Source of the DNA: Streptococcus urinalis 2285-97
GTDB lineage: Bacteria; Bacillota; Bacilli; Lactobacillales; Streptococcaceae
Length of the DNA stretch: 64,000 nt
Reading direction: 5' to 3'
NCBI RefSeq assembly: GCF_000188055.2
Contig: NZ_AEUZ02000001.1
Span: 1,502,001-1,566,000 of the forward strand
Each line of letters begins with the position of its first letter. The stretch's first letter is position 1. Position numbers and translations under genes: made by a program. Positions 56,429-64,000 of the stretch are shown piece by piece. The notes beneath the pieces are model-generated. The model searched no databases. It had not been told where the DNA came from and saw only the letters and a program-made list of their open reading frames with translations.

Positions 56429-57355
56429 ATGACTTTACTTTCAATTATCATACCTTGTTACAATGAAGAAGAATCGATCGAACCCTATTTAAAAGAGATG
56501 AAGATGGTTGAAAGTGCCATGTCTTCTCAACTCGAATTTAATTACTTATTTATTAATGACGGTTCAAAAGATAATACACTATCACAGCTCAGATTATTTT
56601 CACAACTCTACCCTAATGTCCATTACATTTCTTTTTCCCGAAATTTTGGTAAAGAAGCAGCTCTTTTAGCTGGCTTGGAAAATGCAACTGGTGATTTTGT
56701 CGTCGTTATGGATGTTGATTTACAAGATCCCCCAGAACTGCTACCAATGCTTTATCAAGAAATACAAGATGGTCACGATGTTGTGGCTACTAGACGTAGC
56801 AATCGTAAAGGTGAACCACCCATTAGAAGTTTTTTTTCAACTCTATTTTATAAAGTTATCAATCTTATCTCAGAGACTGAAATTGTTAATGGTGCAAGAG
56901 ATTATCGTATGATGACCAGACAAGTTGTCGATAGTATTTTAGAATTAGGTGAGGTCAATCGTTTTTCAAAAGGGATTTTTTCATGGGTTGGCTTTGATGT
57001 TGTCTATGTGAGCTTTGATAATAAAGAACGAGTCGCTGGAAAGACGTCCTGGAATTTTTGGGGATTATTAAACTATTCCATTGATGGTTTTATTAACTTT
57101 TCTGAAATCCCCTTATCAATAGCAACTTGGATAGGCACCTTTAGTTTTGTTATTTCTTTATTTGCTATACTTTTTATAGTGATACGTAAACTATTATTTG
57201 GTGATCCCGTATCGGGTTGGGCAAGTACCGTTTCTATCATTCTCTTTATGGGAGGTATTCAGCTTTTTTGTATGGGAATTATTGGAAAGTACATGTCCAA
57301 AATTTTCTTGGAGACAAAAAAAAGACCTGTATATATTGTTAAAGAAAGACAATAA
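56429..57355 (+). CDS. GT2 glycosyltransferase (GtrB/CsbB-like), membrane
   Basis: 308 residues. GT2 A-fold: LLSIIIPCYNEEESIEPYLK, then SFSRNFGKEAALLAGLENAT, DxD site VVMDVDLQDPPELLPM, and GKTSWNFWGLLNYSIDGF. Two C-terminal membrane helices (SIATWIGTFSFVISLFAILF; VSIILFMGGIQLFCMGIIGK). The family makes polyprenyl-phosphate-linked sugars for decoration of cell-wall polymers; the sugar is unknown. It is a single gene between two terminators. Confidence 0.9.
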   Translation: MTLLSIIIPCYNEEESIEPYLKEMKMVESAMSSQLEFNYLFINDGSKDNTLSQLRLFSQLYPNVHYISFSRNFGKEAALLAGLENATGDFVVVMDVDLQDPPELLPMLYQEIQDGHDVVATRRSNRKGEPPIRSFFSTLFYKVINLISETEIVNGARDYRMMTRQVVDSILELGEVNRFSKGIFSWVGFDVVYVSFDNKERVAGKTSWNFWGLLNYSIDGFINFSEIPLSIATWIGTFSFVISLFAILFIVIRKLLFGDPVSGWASTVSIILFMGGIQLFCMGIIGKYMSKIFLETKKRPVYIVKERQ

Positions 57356-57387
57356 AAAAAAAGACAACTTAAAGTTGTCTTTTTTAC
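57356..57387. terminator. Bidirectional terminator
   Basis: AAAAGACAACTT pairs with AAGTTGTCTTTT, serving the GT2 gene and the lipoprotein pseudogene. Confidence 0.85.
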
Positions 57388-58544
57388 ATTCCTCCTGAGA
57401 AGGCTTCTAATAAGTCATCATATGAATAATTTGAACTTGACTCAGTTGTGTCCACTTTCCATTTACCAGAATCACTATCACGTTGTAATTTCAAAGTGTA
57501 ACCATCAGTTGGCATATATTTTGGCGTATTGACTTGTGCATCATCATAATGGGAATGCATGTTGTCAAACACATACTTTTCAGCTTCTTTATAGTAAGTT
57601 TGGTAATCTGAATTAGAATCATTTTTGTGTTGATTAATATAATCTTTTTCCAAAGATGTCAAATCCATGTCTTTTAAGTCAATAACAGATGGTTTGACTT
57701 GGACAACTGCAGAATCTGGGAAATAACTCTTGATGGTAACATCCATTTTTGCTCTTTTAGCATTAACTTCAACATATTGATCAATAAATGTTGTTGTTTC
57801 AGCATCACTAGGTTTAAAATATTGGAATGAATTTTTTAATGCTTGTGAAAAGACATCATAATAAGCTTTCTTATCAGAATCGGCATCATTTGATAATTTT
57901 TTCGATGATTTTGATTTTGTTGCTAACAATTCAACGGTTGCTTTTTTTCCTTCAAAACTTGCTGCTGAAGTGTATGTTCTAGATAAGGAACCTGAGCCGT
58001 TTAAGAAAGTTTGATTAATAAATTGGTTGGTTAACGATTTGATTTCTTCGGTATTATCCTTGTATTTTGAAATTTTTACTGGGATAGTAATCTCATCTTT
58101 TGTCTTTTTGCCATCTGAAATATACAGTTGCCCAACAGACAGATCATATTTTTTCTCACTTTTATCAACCTGATAGACTAAATAGCCTGTTTTTGATTTT
58201 CCTTTTGACAATTTTCCGTAATTTAATGTCTTAAATTGGTTCTAAGAGTCATAAACACTTTCTGAATCAATACTATTATCATCACTATCACTTAGTGTAA
58301 AATCATCACGACCGATAGACAAGCTACCATCTGTTTTATTTGTGATTTTAACTTTTAAAGCCAAATAGCCATTATCATCACTTTCAAGTTTTGAGTCTGA
58401 AGGGACAATGTATTGACCATCAACGATAGAAACAGCTAAGTCCTTTGATTTTCCTGATTCCTAGCTCGACTTGTTTCCGCAAGCAGCCAAAAGCATGACT
58501 GATGACAGTGACACTAGTCCTACTAAAACTTTCTTATTTCTCAT
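57384..58544 (-). pseudogene. Lipoprotein gene (DUF5105-like) with two in-frame amber codons
   Basis: Starts at ATG 58544: MRNKKVLVGLVSLSSVMLLA then AC, a clear lipobox with Cys. The frame is whole over 387 codons except TAG at codon 28 (58461-58463, after GNKSS) and TAG at codon 101 (58242-58244, after SVYDS). Between and after them the sequence is normal (SKDLAVSIVDGQYIVPSDSK; GKSKTGYLVYQVDKSEKKYD). No frameshift is present. The N-terminal domain resembles telokin-like/DUF4352 folds and the rest a DUF5105-type region; function unknown. Unless the ambers are suppressed, only a short secreted peptide is made. Confidence 0.85.
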
Positions 58545-58654
58545 ATTTTTCCCCCTAAAACTGAATACACTTAGCTTCTTGCTAATTGAATACACTTACA
58601 TTATAGCAGATTTTAGATTAAATTTCAGTTCAATTTAATTGAAAAGTTAGTGTC

Positions 58655-58686
58655 AAAAAAAAAGAGTATCTTAGATACTCTTTTTT
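58655..58686 (-). terminator. Terminator after smpB
   Basis: AAAAAGAGTATCT pairs with AGATACTCTTTTT around a short loop, overlapping the smpB stop. Confidence 0.85.
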
Positions 58687-59152
58687 AGCGTTGATTAATG
58701 CTTTTCATAACCCGTTTAATATCACGATCTTGTTCACGACGTTTGATGCTTTCGCGTTTGTCAAAATCATGTTTTCCTTTTGCAAGTCCAACTAAGACTT
58801 TAGCAAAGCCGTTTTTCAAATAAACTTTTAAAGGAATCAGAGTCATACCTGTCCCTTTAAGATCATTTGTTATTTTAGTAATTTCACGTTTCTTTAGTAG
58901 TAACTTCCTGGTGCGTGTAGGATCTTGATTCCAAATATTTCCTTGTTCAAATGGGGAAATATGGACATTGATAAGCCACGCTTCACCGTTTTTAATTTGT
59001 GCATAGCCATCTTTTAATTGAATTCTTGCAGCTCTAACACTTTTAATCTCGGTTCCTGTCAAGACAATACCAGCCTCGAAGGTATCTACTATACTATAAT
59101 CATGCCTAGATTTTTTATTTTGTGCTAAAACATTTCCTTCTTCTTTGGCCAT
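58685..59152 (-). CDS. smpB: SsrA (tmRNA)-binding protein SmpB
   Basis: 155 residues, normal length. Typical core: [40 protein letters not shown], and a basic C-terminal tail ([20 protein letters not shown]). It delivers tmRNA to stalled ribosomes. 9 bp after rnr. Confidence 0.98.
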   Translation of the reverse strand: MAKEEGNVLAQNKKSRHDYSIVDTFEAGIVLTGTEIKSVRAARIQLKDGYAQIKNGEAWLINVHISPFEQGNIWNQDPTRTRKLLLKKREITKITNDLKGTGMTLIPLKVYLKNGFAKVLVGLAKGKHDFDKRESIKRREQDRDIKRVMKSINQR

Positions 59153-59161
59153 GTCAACTCC

Positions 59162-61534
59162 TTATTTTGTTTTCTTTTTCTTATTCCTTGATATCCCTTT
59201 ATAAAATGGTTTTTTTGCTTTCTTTCTGACTTTAAATTCAGATTTTGAGATTTTATCATTTGAGTGTCGCTCAGAAGATCTAGGACGTTTTTTTCGTTCA
59301 GATGATCGATCTGTTTTACTAGAACGATTACGGTTATCTTTTTGTGAAGACCTTTTACGTGATGACTTCTTAGATTTGTTTGGTTTTTTCTCAACAATGT
59401 CATATTCACTTGGAAGATACTCAAAGTCAATATCACCCGTTTCTTTATCAGCTTTGACCAATTTTACCTTAATCGGTTGACCAACTCTAAAGACTTTACC
59501 AGTTTTTTCACCCTGTAATGTTAGAGTTCTTTCGTTAAAAAGAAGGTATTCTGGTAAAGTTGTTACATGAATAAGTCCTTCAATGGTATTTGGGAGTTCA
59601 ACAAACATGCCAAATTTTACCACACTAGAAATCATAGCATCAAATTCTTGACCAACATATTCTTGCATGTATTCAGCTTTTTTCATTACTTCCACTACAC
59701 GTTCAGCATCTATAGCACGTCTTTCAAGACTTGATGAAGATTGGGCTAATTCTGGAATAACCGCTGAAAAATGAGCTATTTTGTCGTCATTAACTTGAGA
59801 ATAATCACGTATCATTCTGTGAACTAATAAATCAGGATAACGTCTAATTGGGCTGGTAAAATGTGTATAATATTCTGCGGCTAAACCATAGTGTCCATGA
59901 TTATGCTCTGAATACCTTGCTTGTTGCATTGATCTTAAGAGCATCATGTTAAGAACTTCTGCACCTGGTTTCCCTTCAACTTTTGCCATGAACTCTTGCA
60001 ATGCTTCTTGAGAAATTTTTGATGCAGTACCATGAATTTGAATTCCAAAGATACTAGCATAGTCCATAAATTTTTGTAGTTTTTCAGCTTTTGGTTCTTC
60101 ATGGATACGATAGATAAATGGTAACTTAGCCTTGGCAAAATGTTCTGCCACACACTCATTTGCAGCTAACATGAATGATTCAATCATCCGCTCAGCTGTT
60201 CCACGTTGACGTAAAACAATATCAACTGGCATTCCTTTATCATTGACAATTATCCTTGCCTCAGAAGTATCAAAGTTTAAAGCACAACGTCTGACACGCA
60301 TTTTTTCTAAAATATGATGGAGTTCAGTCATATCTTTGACTGACTCAGAAATTTTACTGTATTGATTGATGACTTCTTCATTACCAGCAATCATCTCATT
60401 AACATCATTATAGGTCATCCGATAAGTCGTCTTGATAACTGATTGCGCAATTTGATGATGAAGAACCTTACCATCCTTATTAATTTCCATAATAGCTGAC
60501 TGAGTCAATCTATCAACATTCGGATTTAAAGAACAGATACCATTTGATAGACGTTCAGGTAACATTGGAACTACTCTATCAGTTACATACACAGAAGTTC
60601 CTCGTTTAACGGCTTCTTTGTCAAGTGCAGACCCCTCTTTAACATAATAGGAAACATCTGCGATATGAACACCAAGCTCAAAATTGCCATTAGGAAGTCT
60701 TTTTATGTGGACAGCATCATCAAGATCTTTTGCGTCAGCACCATCAATGGTAAAAGTAATTTCTTGTCTTAAGTCAATTCGACCTTGAAAATCTCTAGAA
60801 CTTGGTGCATCTGGAATAGCATTAGCTTCTTTAAGTACATCATCTGGAAATGTCGAAACAATATCCATTGACTCTAGAACTTCTAAGACATCGATACCCA
60901 CATCTCCTTGATGACCTACGATGTCTCTCACTTGACCAACAAAATAGTCATGCCCACGACTAGGATAATGTGTAATAGTTACTTTTATAATTTCACTACC
61001 ATCTAAAACAATGGGTTCTTTCTTCAAATAAATGGGTTGCTGAACCTTTTGATTTTTTGATTTGATATAACCAATATAATTTGGTTTTTCATCATCTAAA
61101 ATAACCTTACCAACAACGGTTTTTAATGCTCTTTCAATGATATTAACCACTTTTGCTTCTGCAGCATTACCTGTTAATCTATTTGAAGGTTTCTTAATAA
61201 TGGCTTCAACGATATCACCGTCTATTGCATAACCGACATCATTTCGACCTATAAATAAATCATCCTCAGTATCGTTAATATGTAAAAACCCAAAACCAGC
61301 TTTATTGGCGCGAAATGTTCCTCTTACAGTAACGACTTCTTTTTTAGGATTTTCTTTTCTCAAAGAAAGACTACCATCTTGTTCAAAACGTAATAGTCCT
61401 TGACTTTCCATTTTTGAAATTTCTTTAATCAGATTTGTGAAATGCTTAGCGCCAGACATTTCAAGTGCTTCTGCTAAATCATTGATATCTGATTTGCCTT
61501 TTTCTTTTAAATAGGCGATAATTTTTTTCTTCAT
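59162..61534 (-). CDS. rnr: Ribonuclease R
   Basis: 790 residues. N-terminal cold-shock-like domains, RNB catalytic core with TIDGADAKDLDDAVHIKRLP (metal Asp residues) and HFTSPIRRYPDLLVHRMIRD, an S1 domain (~625-710) and a Lys/Ser/Arg-rich tail. It degrades structured RNA 3'-5' and, with SmpB-tmRNA, removes defective mRNA. Operon with smpB; secG lies upstream, with a hairpin terminator between. Confidence 0.97.
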   Translation of the reverse strand: MKKKIIAYLKEKGKSDINDLAEALEMSGAKHFTNLIKEISKMESQGLLRFEQDGSLSLRKENPKKEVVTVRGTFRANKAGFGFLHINDTEDDLFIGRNDVGYAIDGDIVEAIIKKPSNRLTGNAAEAKVVNIIERALKTVVGKVILDDEKPNYIGYIKSKNQKVQQPIYLKKEPIVLDGSEIIKVTITHYPSRGHDYFVGQVRDIVGHQGDVGIDVLEVLESMDIVSTFPDDVLKEANAIPDAPSSRDFQGRIDLRQEITFTIDGADAKDLDDAVHIKRLPNGNFELGVHIADVSYYVKEGSALDKEAVKRGTSVYVTDRVVPMLPERLSNGICSLNPNVDRLTQSAIMEINKDGKVLHHQIAQSVIKTTYRMTYNDVNEMIAGNEEVINQYSKISESVKDMTELHHILEKMRVRRCALNFDTSEARIIVNDKGMPVDIVLRQRGTAERMIESFMLAANECVAEHFAKAKLPFIYRIHEEPKAEKLQKFMDYASIFGIQIHGTASKISQEALQEFMAKVEGKPGAEVLNMMLLRSMQQARYSEHNHGHYGLAAEYYTHFTSPIRRYPDLLVHRMIRDYSQVNDDKIAHFSAVIPELAQSSSSLERRAIDAERVVEVMKKAEYMQEYVGQEFDAMISSVVKFGMFVELPNTIEGLIHVTTLPEYLLFNERTLTLQGEKTGKVFRVGQPIKVKLVKADKETGDIDFEYLPSEYDIVEKKPNKSKKSSRKRSSQKDNRNRSSKTDRSSERKKRPRSSERHSNDKISKSEFKVRKKAKKPFYKGISRNKKKKTK

Positions 61535-61570
61535 ATTTACCTTTTTTCTATAATAGTTTACTACTAAAGA

Positions 61571-61602
61571 AAAAGTGAGCTAGACTAACACTGTCAAGCT
61601 CA
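61571..61602 (-). terminator. Terminator after secG
   Basis: AGTGAGCT and AGCTCACT arms, extended by GAC/GTC pairs, followed on the minus strand by a T-rich run. Confidence 0.75.
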
Positions 61603-61606
61603 CTCT

Positions 61607-61843
61607 TTATTTACTTGATAAGATGGCAAGCACTAAGGCAATCGCTAGCCAAAAAAAGACTAAAATTGCAGTAAAACGTTGCATAAAAGCTTCAAAACCT
61701 CGAGCCTTTGTGCGTTCGAAGAGCGCTTCTGAGCCACTGCTATCAAAAACATTGCTACTTGGATTTTTTTGTGGTTGCATAAAGATAGCAATCACTAATA
61801 TAACAGATAATATAAGCAATGCTGTTAGTAGTAAGTTGTACAT
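61607..61843 (-). CDS. secG: Protein translocase subunit SecG
   Basis: 78 residues with two membrane helices (LLTALLILSVILVIAIFMQP; FTAILVFFWLAIALVLAILS) and the conserved loop QPQKNPSSNVFDSSGSEALF. Part of the SecYEG channel. Followed by rnr, as in other streptococci. Confidence 0.95.
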   Translation of the reverse strand: MYNLLLTALLILSVILVIAIFMQPQKNPSSNVFDSSGSEALFERTKARGFEAFMQRFTAILVFFWLAIALVLAILSSK

Positions 61844-61888
61844 GTTATTTCCTCCAGTATGGTCTTGTACATTCTAACATAAATCATA

Positions 61889-62035
61889 TTACGATTCAAT
61901 ATGTAAGGTAACTTTTCTTTCTTTAGGACAGTACTTTAAAACCTCTATTTTTTCTGGATGATTGGTTTTATTCTTACTGGTTAAATAGTTTTTACTACCA
62001 CATTCACTGCATTTCAAATTGATTTTAACTCTCAC
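61889..62035 (-). CDS. rpmG: 50S ribosomal protein L33
   Basis: 48 residues, GTG start at 62035. It reads [20 protein letters not shown] then [20 protein letters not shown] then KVTLHIES. Zinc-binding Cys pairs (CSEC; the second reduced to a single C in KYCPKE) suggest the form with incomplete zinc ligands. Its start overlaps the exporter stop by one base (TAGTG), with AAGGA upstream. Confidence 0.92.
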   Translation of the reverse strand: MRVKINLKCSECGSKNYLTSKNKTNHPEKIEVLKYCPKERKVTLHIES

Positions 62036-63153
62036 TAAATTTCCTTGACCTTAAGGTACTTTCTAAAATTAATAAAACTCCATAAGAAGTTACTTAAAAC
62101 GATGAGACTCGTTATATAGAAGACATAACGATAACCCATCTGTACAGCAATCGTAGAGCCAACAAAGGGACCAATCACTTGTCCAAAATTGGTGAACATT
62201 TGATTATATGAAAAAATTCGTGAAATCCCTTCCCTTGGAGTAATCTTAGTCAATAGTGAATTGATACTTGGCATCAAAGCTCCTGTACCAAAACCATATA
62301 AGAATCGTAGGATACCTAATTGTATAGTTGTTTTGGCTAATGCACATAAGAAATACATGGAAAAACTATAAAATAAGGCAATTAATAATAGCCTGTGATT
62401 TCCGATTCTATCCCCAATTTTACCAAGAGTTGGACTGCTCAAAATACTTGAAAAACCCATTGCGGATACTATTAAACCTGACACAAATAATAAATTTTCT
62501 TTTTGACCCAAATGTCTAATATACAAGCTTAGAATTGGAGCAATAGACTGTGCAGAAATTTGAATAATCATACTAGTTACAAAGAGTCCAATTAAGATTT
62601 GAATACTTTTGACATTTCTAAAAACAGCTTCAGTTGACATAGCTTGCTTTTTAGAAATAGGTTGGAAGTCTTCTTTCACAAAGAAAATGGTTAATAAACT
62701 ACAAAATAATAAAATACAGCCAACCATCAAGAAAACTTCACGTATTCCAAACACTTCAGCTAATACGCCACCAATTAGTGGACCAATTAAGGTTCCAGCT
62801 GTCATACCTGTTGCCAAAGTTCCTAGTGCGTAACCTGAATGCTTTTGTGGTGCTTGACTGGCTATCAAAGCTGTCGAATTTGGAATATAACCAGCAAACA
62901 TACCGTTAACAACTCTTAAAATTAAAAGCCAAAAAACATTTGGAACAAAAGCTAAACCGCCCATTGTAAAAGTCATCACTAGACTTGCTCTAACCATCAT
63001 TGGTTTACGTCCATAACGGTCGGCTAATTTTCCCCAAATTGGAGCTACTAAGGCTGAAGCTAAAGCTGATAACGCAACCGCCATTCCAGCATAGAACTCG
63101 ACTTTATCTTTTGGAGCACCCAGATCTTCAACATATAATGCCATAAAAGGCAT
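62035..63153 (-). CDS. pmrA: PmrA-like MFS multidrug exporter; 5' end probably disrupted
   Basis: 372 residues from ATG 63153 ([20 protein letters not shown]). Twelve-helix MFS exporter with motif A variant [20 protein letters not shown]; closely similar to pneumococcal PmrA through the end (LKVKEI). Family members begin ~30 residues earlier; here the same frame continues upstream as VDWKKNLKIAWLGNFFTGAS (from 63225). It reaches a TGA before any ATG/GTG/TTG, and the ATG at 63259 is one base out of frame. A start-proximal frameshift is therefore likely. The ATG at 63153 lacks a ribosome-binding site and would cost the first helix. Confidence 0.85.
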   Translation of the reverse strand: MPFMALYVEDLGAPKDKVEFYAGMAVALSALASALVAPIWGKLADRYGRKPMMVRASLVMTFTMGGLAFVPNVFWLLILRVVNGMFAGYIPNSTALIASQAPQKHSGYALGTLATGMTAGTLIGPLIGGVLAEVFGIREVFLMVGCILLFCSLLTIFFVKEDFQPISKKQAMSTEAVFRNVKSIQILIGLFVTSMIIQISAQSIAPILSLYIRHLGQKENLLFVSGLIVSAMGFSSILSSPTLGKIGDRIGNHRLLLIALFYSFSMYFLCALAKTTIQLGILRFLYGFGTGALMPSINSLLTKITPREGISRIFSYNQMFTNFGQVIGPFVGSTIAVQMGYRYVFYITSLIVLSNFLWSFINFRKYLKVKEI

Positions 63154-63339
63154 AACAAGTGAAAAGCTTGCCCCAGTAAAAAAGTTCCCGAGCCAAGCTA
63201 TCTTTAAATTTTTTTTCCAGTCAACTACATTGACAGCTTTATCACTGATAACAATTCATCTTCTTTCCAGTACAGTATATTTCATGCTATTATAGCACAT
63301 TTTTACAGAAATATAAAGTTAGTCTTATGATGAAAGCAA

Positions 63340-64000
63340 CTAACGTTTTTTGAGACTACCTAATAAGCCTCTGACTAATTCTCGGCCAAGTGTTCTAACT
63401 GTTGTACTGATAAAAGCATCCGTTGCTTTCTCAACTTGAGTCTTTCTTGGACGAGTATGACTCGTTTTCTTACTTGATTTGCTAGAATTGCTCACTTTTT
63501 TTGCAGCAGCTTTATCAGCTTCTTCTTTTTGCTTTGCTTTATCATCTGCAACCACTTTTTGAGCTAATAGTTCATAAGCGGATTCACGATCAACAGTTGT
63601 GTCATACTTACCTGCAAAAGGTGACGATTTGATAAGGTCACTCAATTCCTGATCATTCATGACATTAAAACTACTTTTTGGAGGCATGATATAAGCTCTT
63701 TCAACCATATTAGGTTGACCTTCAGTACTAAGTGTCGAAATCAAGGCCTCTCCAACACCCAATTCAGTAATCGTTGTCGCTACATCAATTTCAGGATTTT
63801 GTCTAAATGTTTCTGCAGCTACTTTAACAGCTTTTAACTCTTTTGGAGTATAAGCTCGTAGTGCATGCTGAATACGATTACCTAGTTGTGCTAAAACTGT
63901 TTCAGGTAAATCCAATGGATTCTGAGTGATAAAGAAGACACCTACCCCTTTTGAACGTATCAACCTCACAATTTGTTCAACTTTATCAAGGAAAACTTTT
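63340..64000 (-). CDS. DUF853-type HerA-like ATPase, C-terminal part (cut by window edge)
   Basis: At least 219 codons; coding continues to position 64000 (KVFLDKVEQIVRLIRSKGVG). It contains GVFFITQNPLDLPETVLAQL and GNRIQHALRAYTPKELKAVK, the C-terminal half of the DUF853 (HerA/FtsK-related) ATPase, then a Lys/Ala-rich linker and IDs like ISTTVRTLGRELVRGLLGSL at the end. The P-loop lies outside the window. Role unknown; related to DNA-translocating ATPases. Confidence 0.87.
   Translation of the reverse strand, partial: KVFLDKVEQIVRLIRSKGVGVFFITQNPLDLPETVLAQLGNRIQHALRAYTPKELKAVKVAAETFRQNPEIDVATTITELGVGEALISTLSTEGQPNMVERAYIMPPKSSFNVMNDQELSDLIKSSPFAGKYDTTVDRESAYELLAQKVVADDKAKQKEEADKAAAKKVSNSSKSSKKTSHTRPRKTQVEKATDAFISTTVRTLGRELVRGLLGSLKKR

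Noticed and set aside
58685-62035. tmRNA (ssrA) or ribosomal RNA near smpB/rnr
   Set aside because: No ssrA-like sequence, tRNA-like ends or rRNA found in the interval.

Overview
This is a chromosome segment of a low-G+C Firmicute, almost certainly a pyogenic-group Streptococcus (S. uberis / parauberis / iniae-like). The evidence is the vicR-vicK-vicX-rnc-smc block, where VicK has one membrane helix. The pair of glycolipid glycosyltransferases next to amyA and ccpA, the streptococcal cel PTS operon, the PTS-dependent dihydroxyacetone kinase genes and a PmrA-type exporter point the same way. The species cannot be fixed from sequence reading alone.

Positions 1-10860 are accessory DNA. They open with a phage/integrative-element replication module (DUF2800 nuclease-like protein, DUF2815 single-strand-binding-like protein, phage-type family A DNA polymerase) that reads as richer in G+C than the rest. 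Two conflict systems follow. The first, on the minus strand, is a type III toxin-antitoxin locus: a TenpN-like toxin gene preceded by two ~48-nt antitoxin RNA repeats behind a consensus promoter. Each repeat can fold as an H-type pseudoknot, and the pseudoknot pairing differs but stays complementary in the two copies. The second, on the plus strand, is a translationally coupled ABC-three-component operon: an HNH-like zinc-domain protein, a 74-aa middle component and a DUF2326 ATPase, ending in a small Cro/CI-type regulator. Its promoter and leader carry two sets of evenly phased short repeats. A decayed IS66 element lies 2 bp after the regulator gene and lacks a target-site duplication.

Positions 10861-19672 are a variable region. 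It holds an LPXTG adhesin (YSIRK-type signal, L-type lectin and MucBP-like domains, two identical 294-bp repeats plus part of a third) divergent from an AraC-type regulator, with a 15-T tract between them. It also holds a YczE-like membrane protein, an IS3 remnant, an unrecognised 433-aa beta-helix-like protein, a ClbS/DfsB-like protein and about 0.9 kb of gene debris.

From 19673 on the DNA is chromosomal core: smc, rnc, vicX, vicK, vicR; a polar amino-acid (glutamine-type) ABC transporter; a DUF3114 protein; glpF-dhaMLK with divergent dhaS-dhaQ around a DhaS-type operator; thrS with a T-box leader; two glycolipid glycosyltransferases; amyA; ccpA; a nucleoside block (deoC-nupC-udp plus a GntR regulator) lying between ccpA and pepQ; the cellobiose PTS operon and bgl genes; a nitroreductase, a VOC protein and a GT2 glycosyltransferase; smpB, rnr, secG, rpmG, a PmrA-like exporter, and the 3' part of a DUF853 ATPase.

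Gene decay is a theme. I see in-frame nonsense codons in the amino-acid-binding protein, in GlpF and (two) in a lipoprotein. I see frameshifts or small deletions in a SemiSWEET gene, the 6-phospho-beta-glucosidase gene, two IS66 genes and probably the start of the pmrA-like gene. Many losses affect sugar, glycerol and amino-acid uptake, which fits host specialisation. Each lesion needs read-level confirmation. CcpA-type cre sites and the DhaS, GntR and T-box elements give a coherent picture of carbon- and substrate-dependent control.
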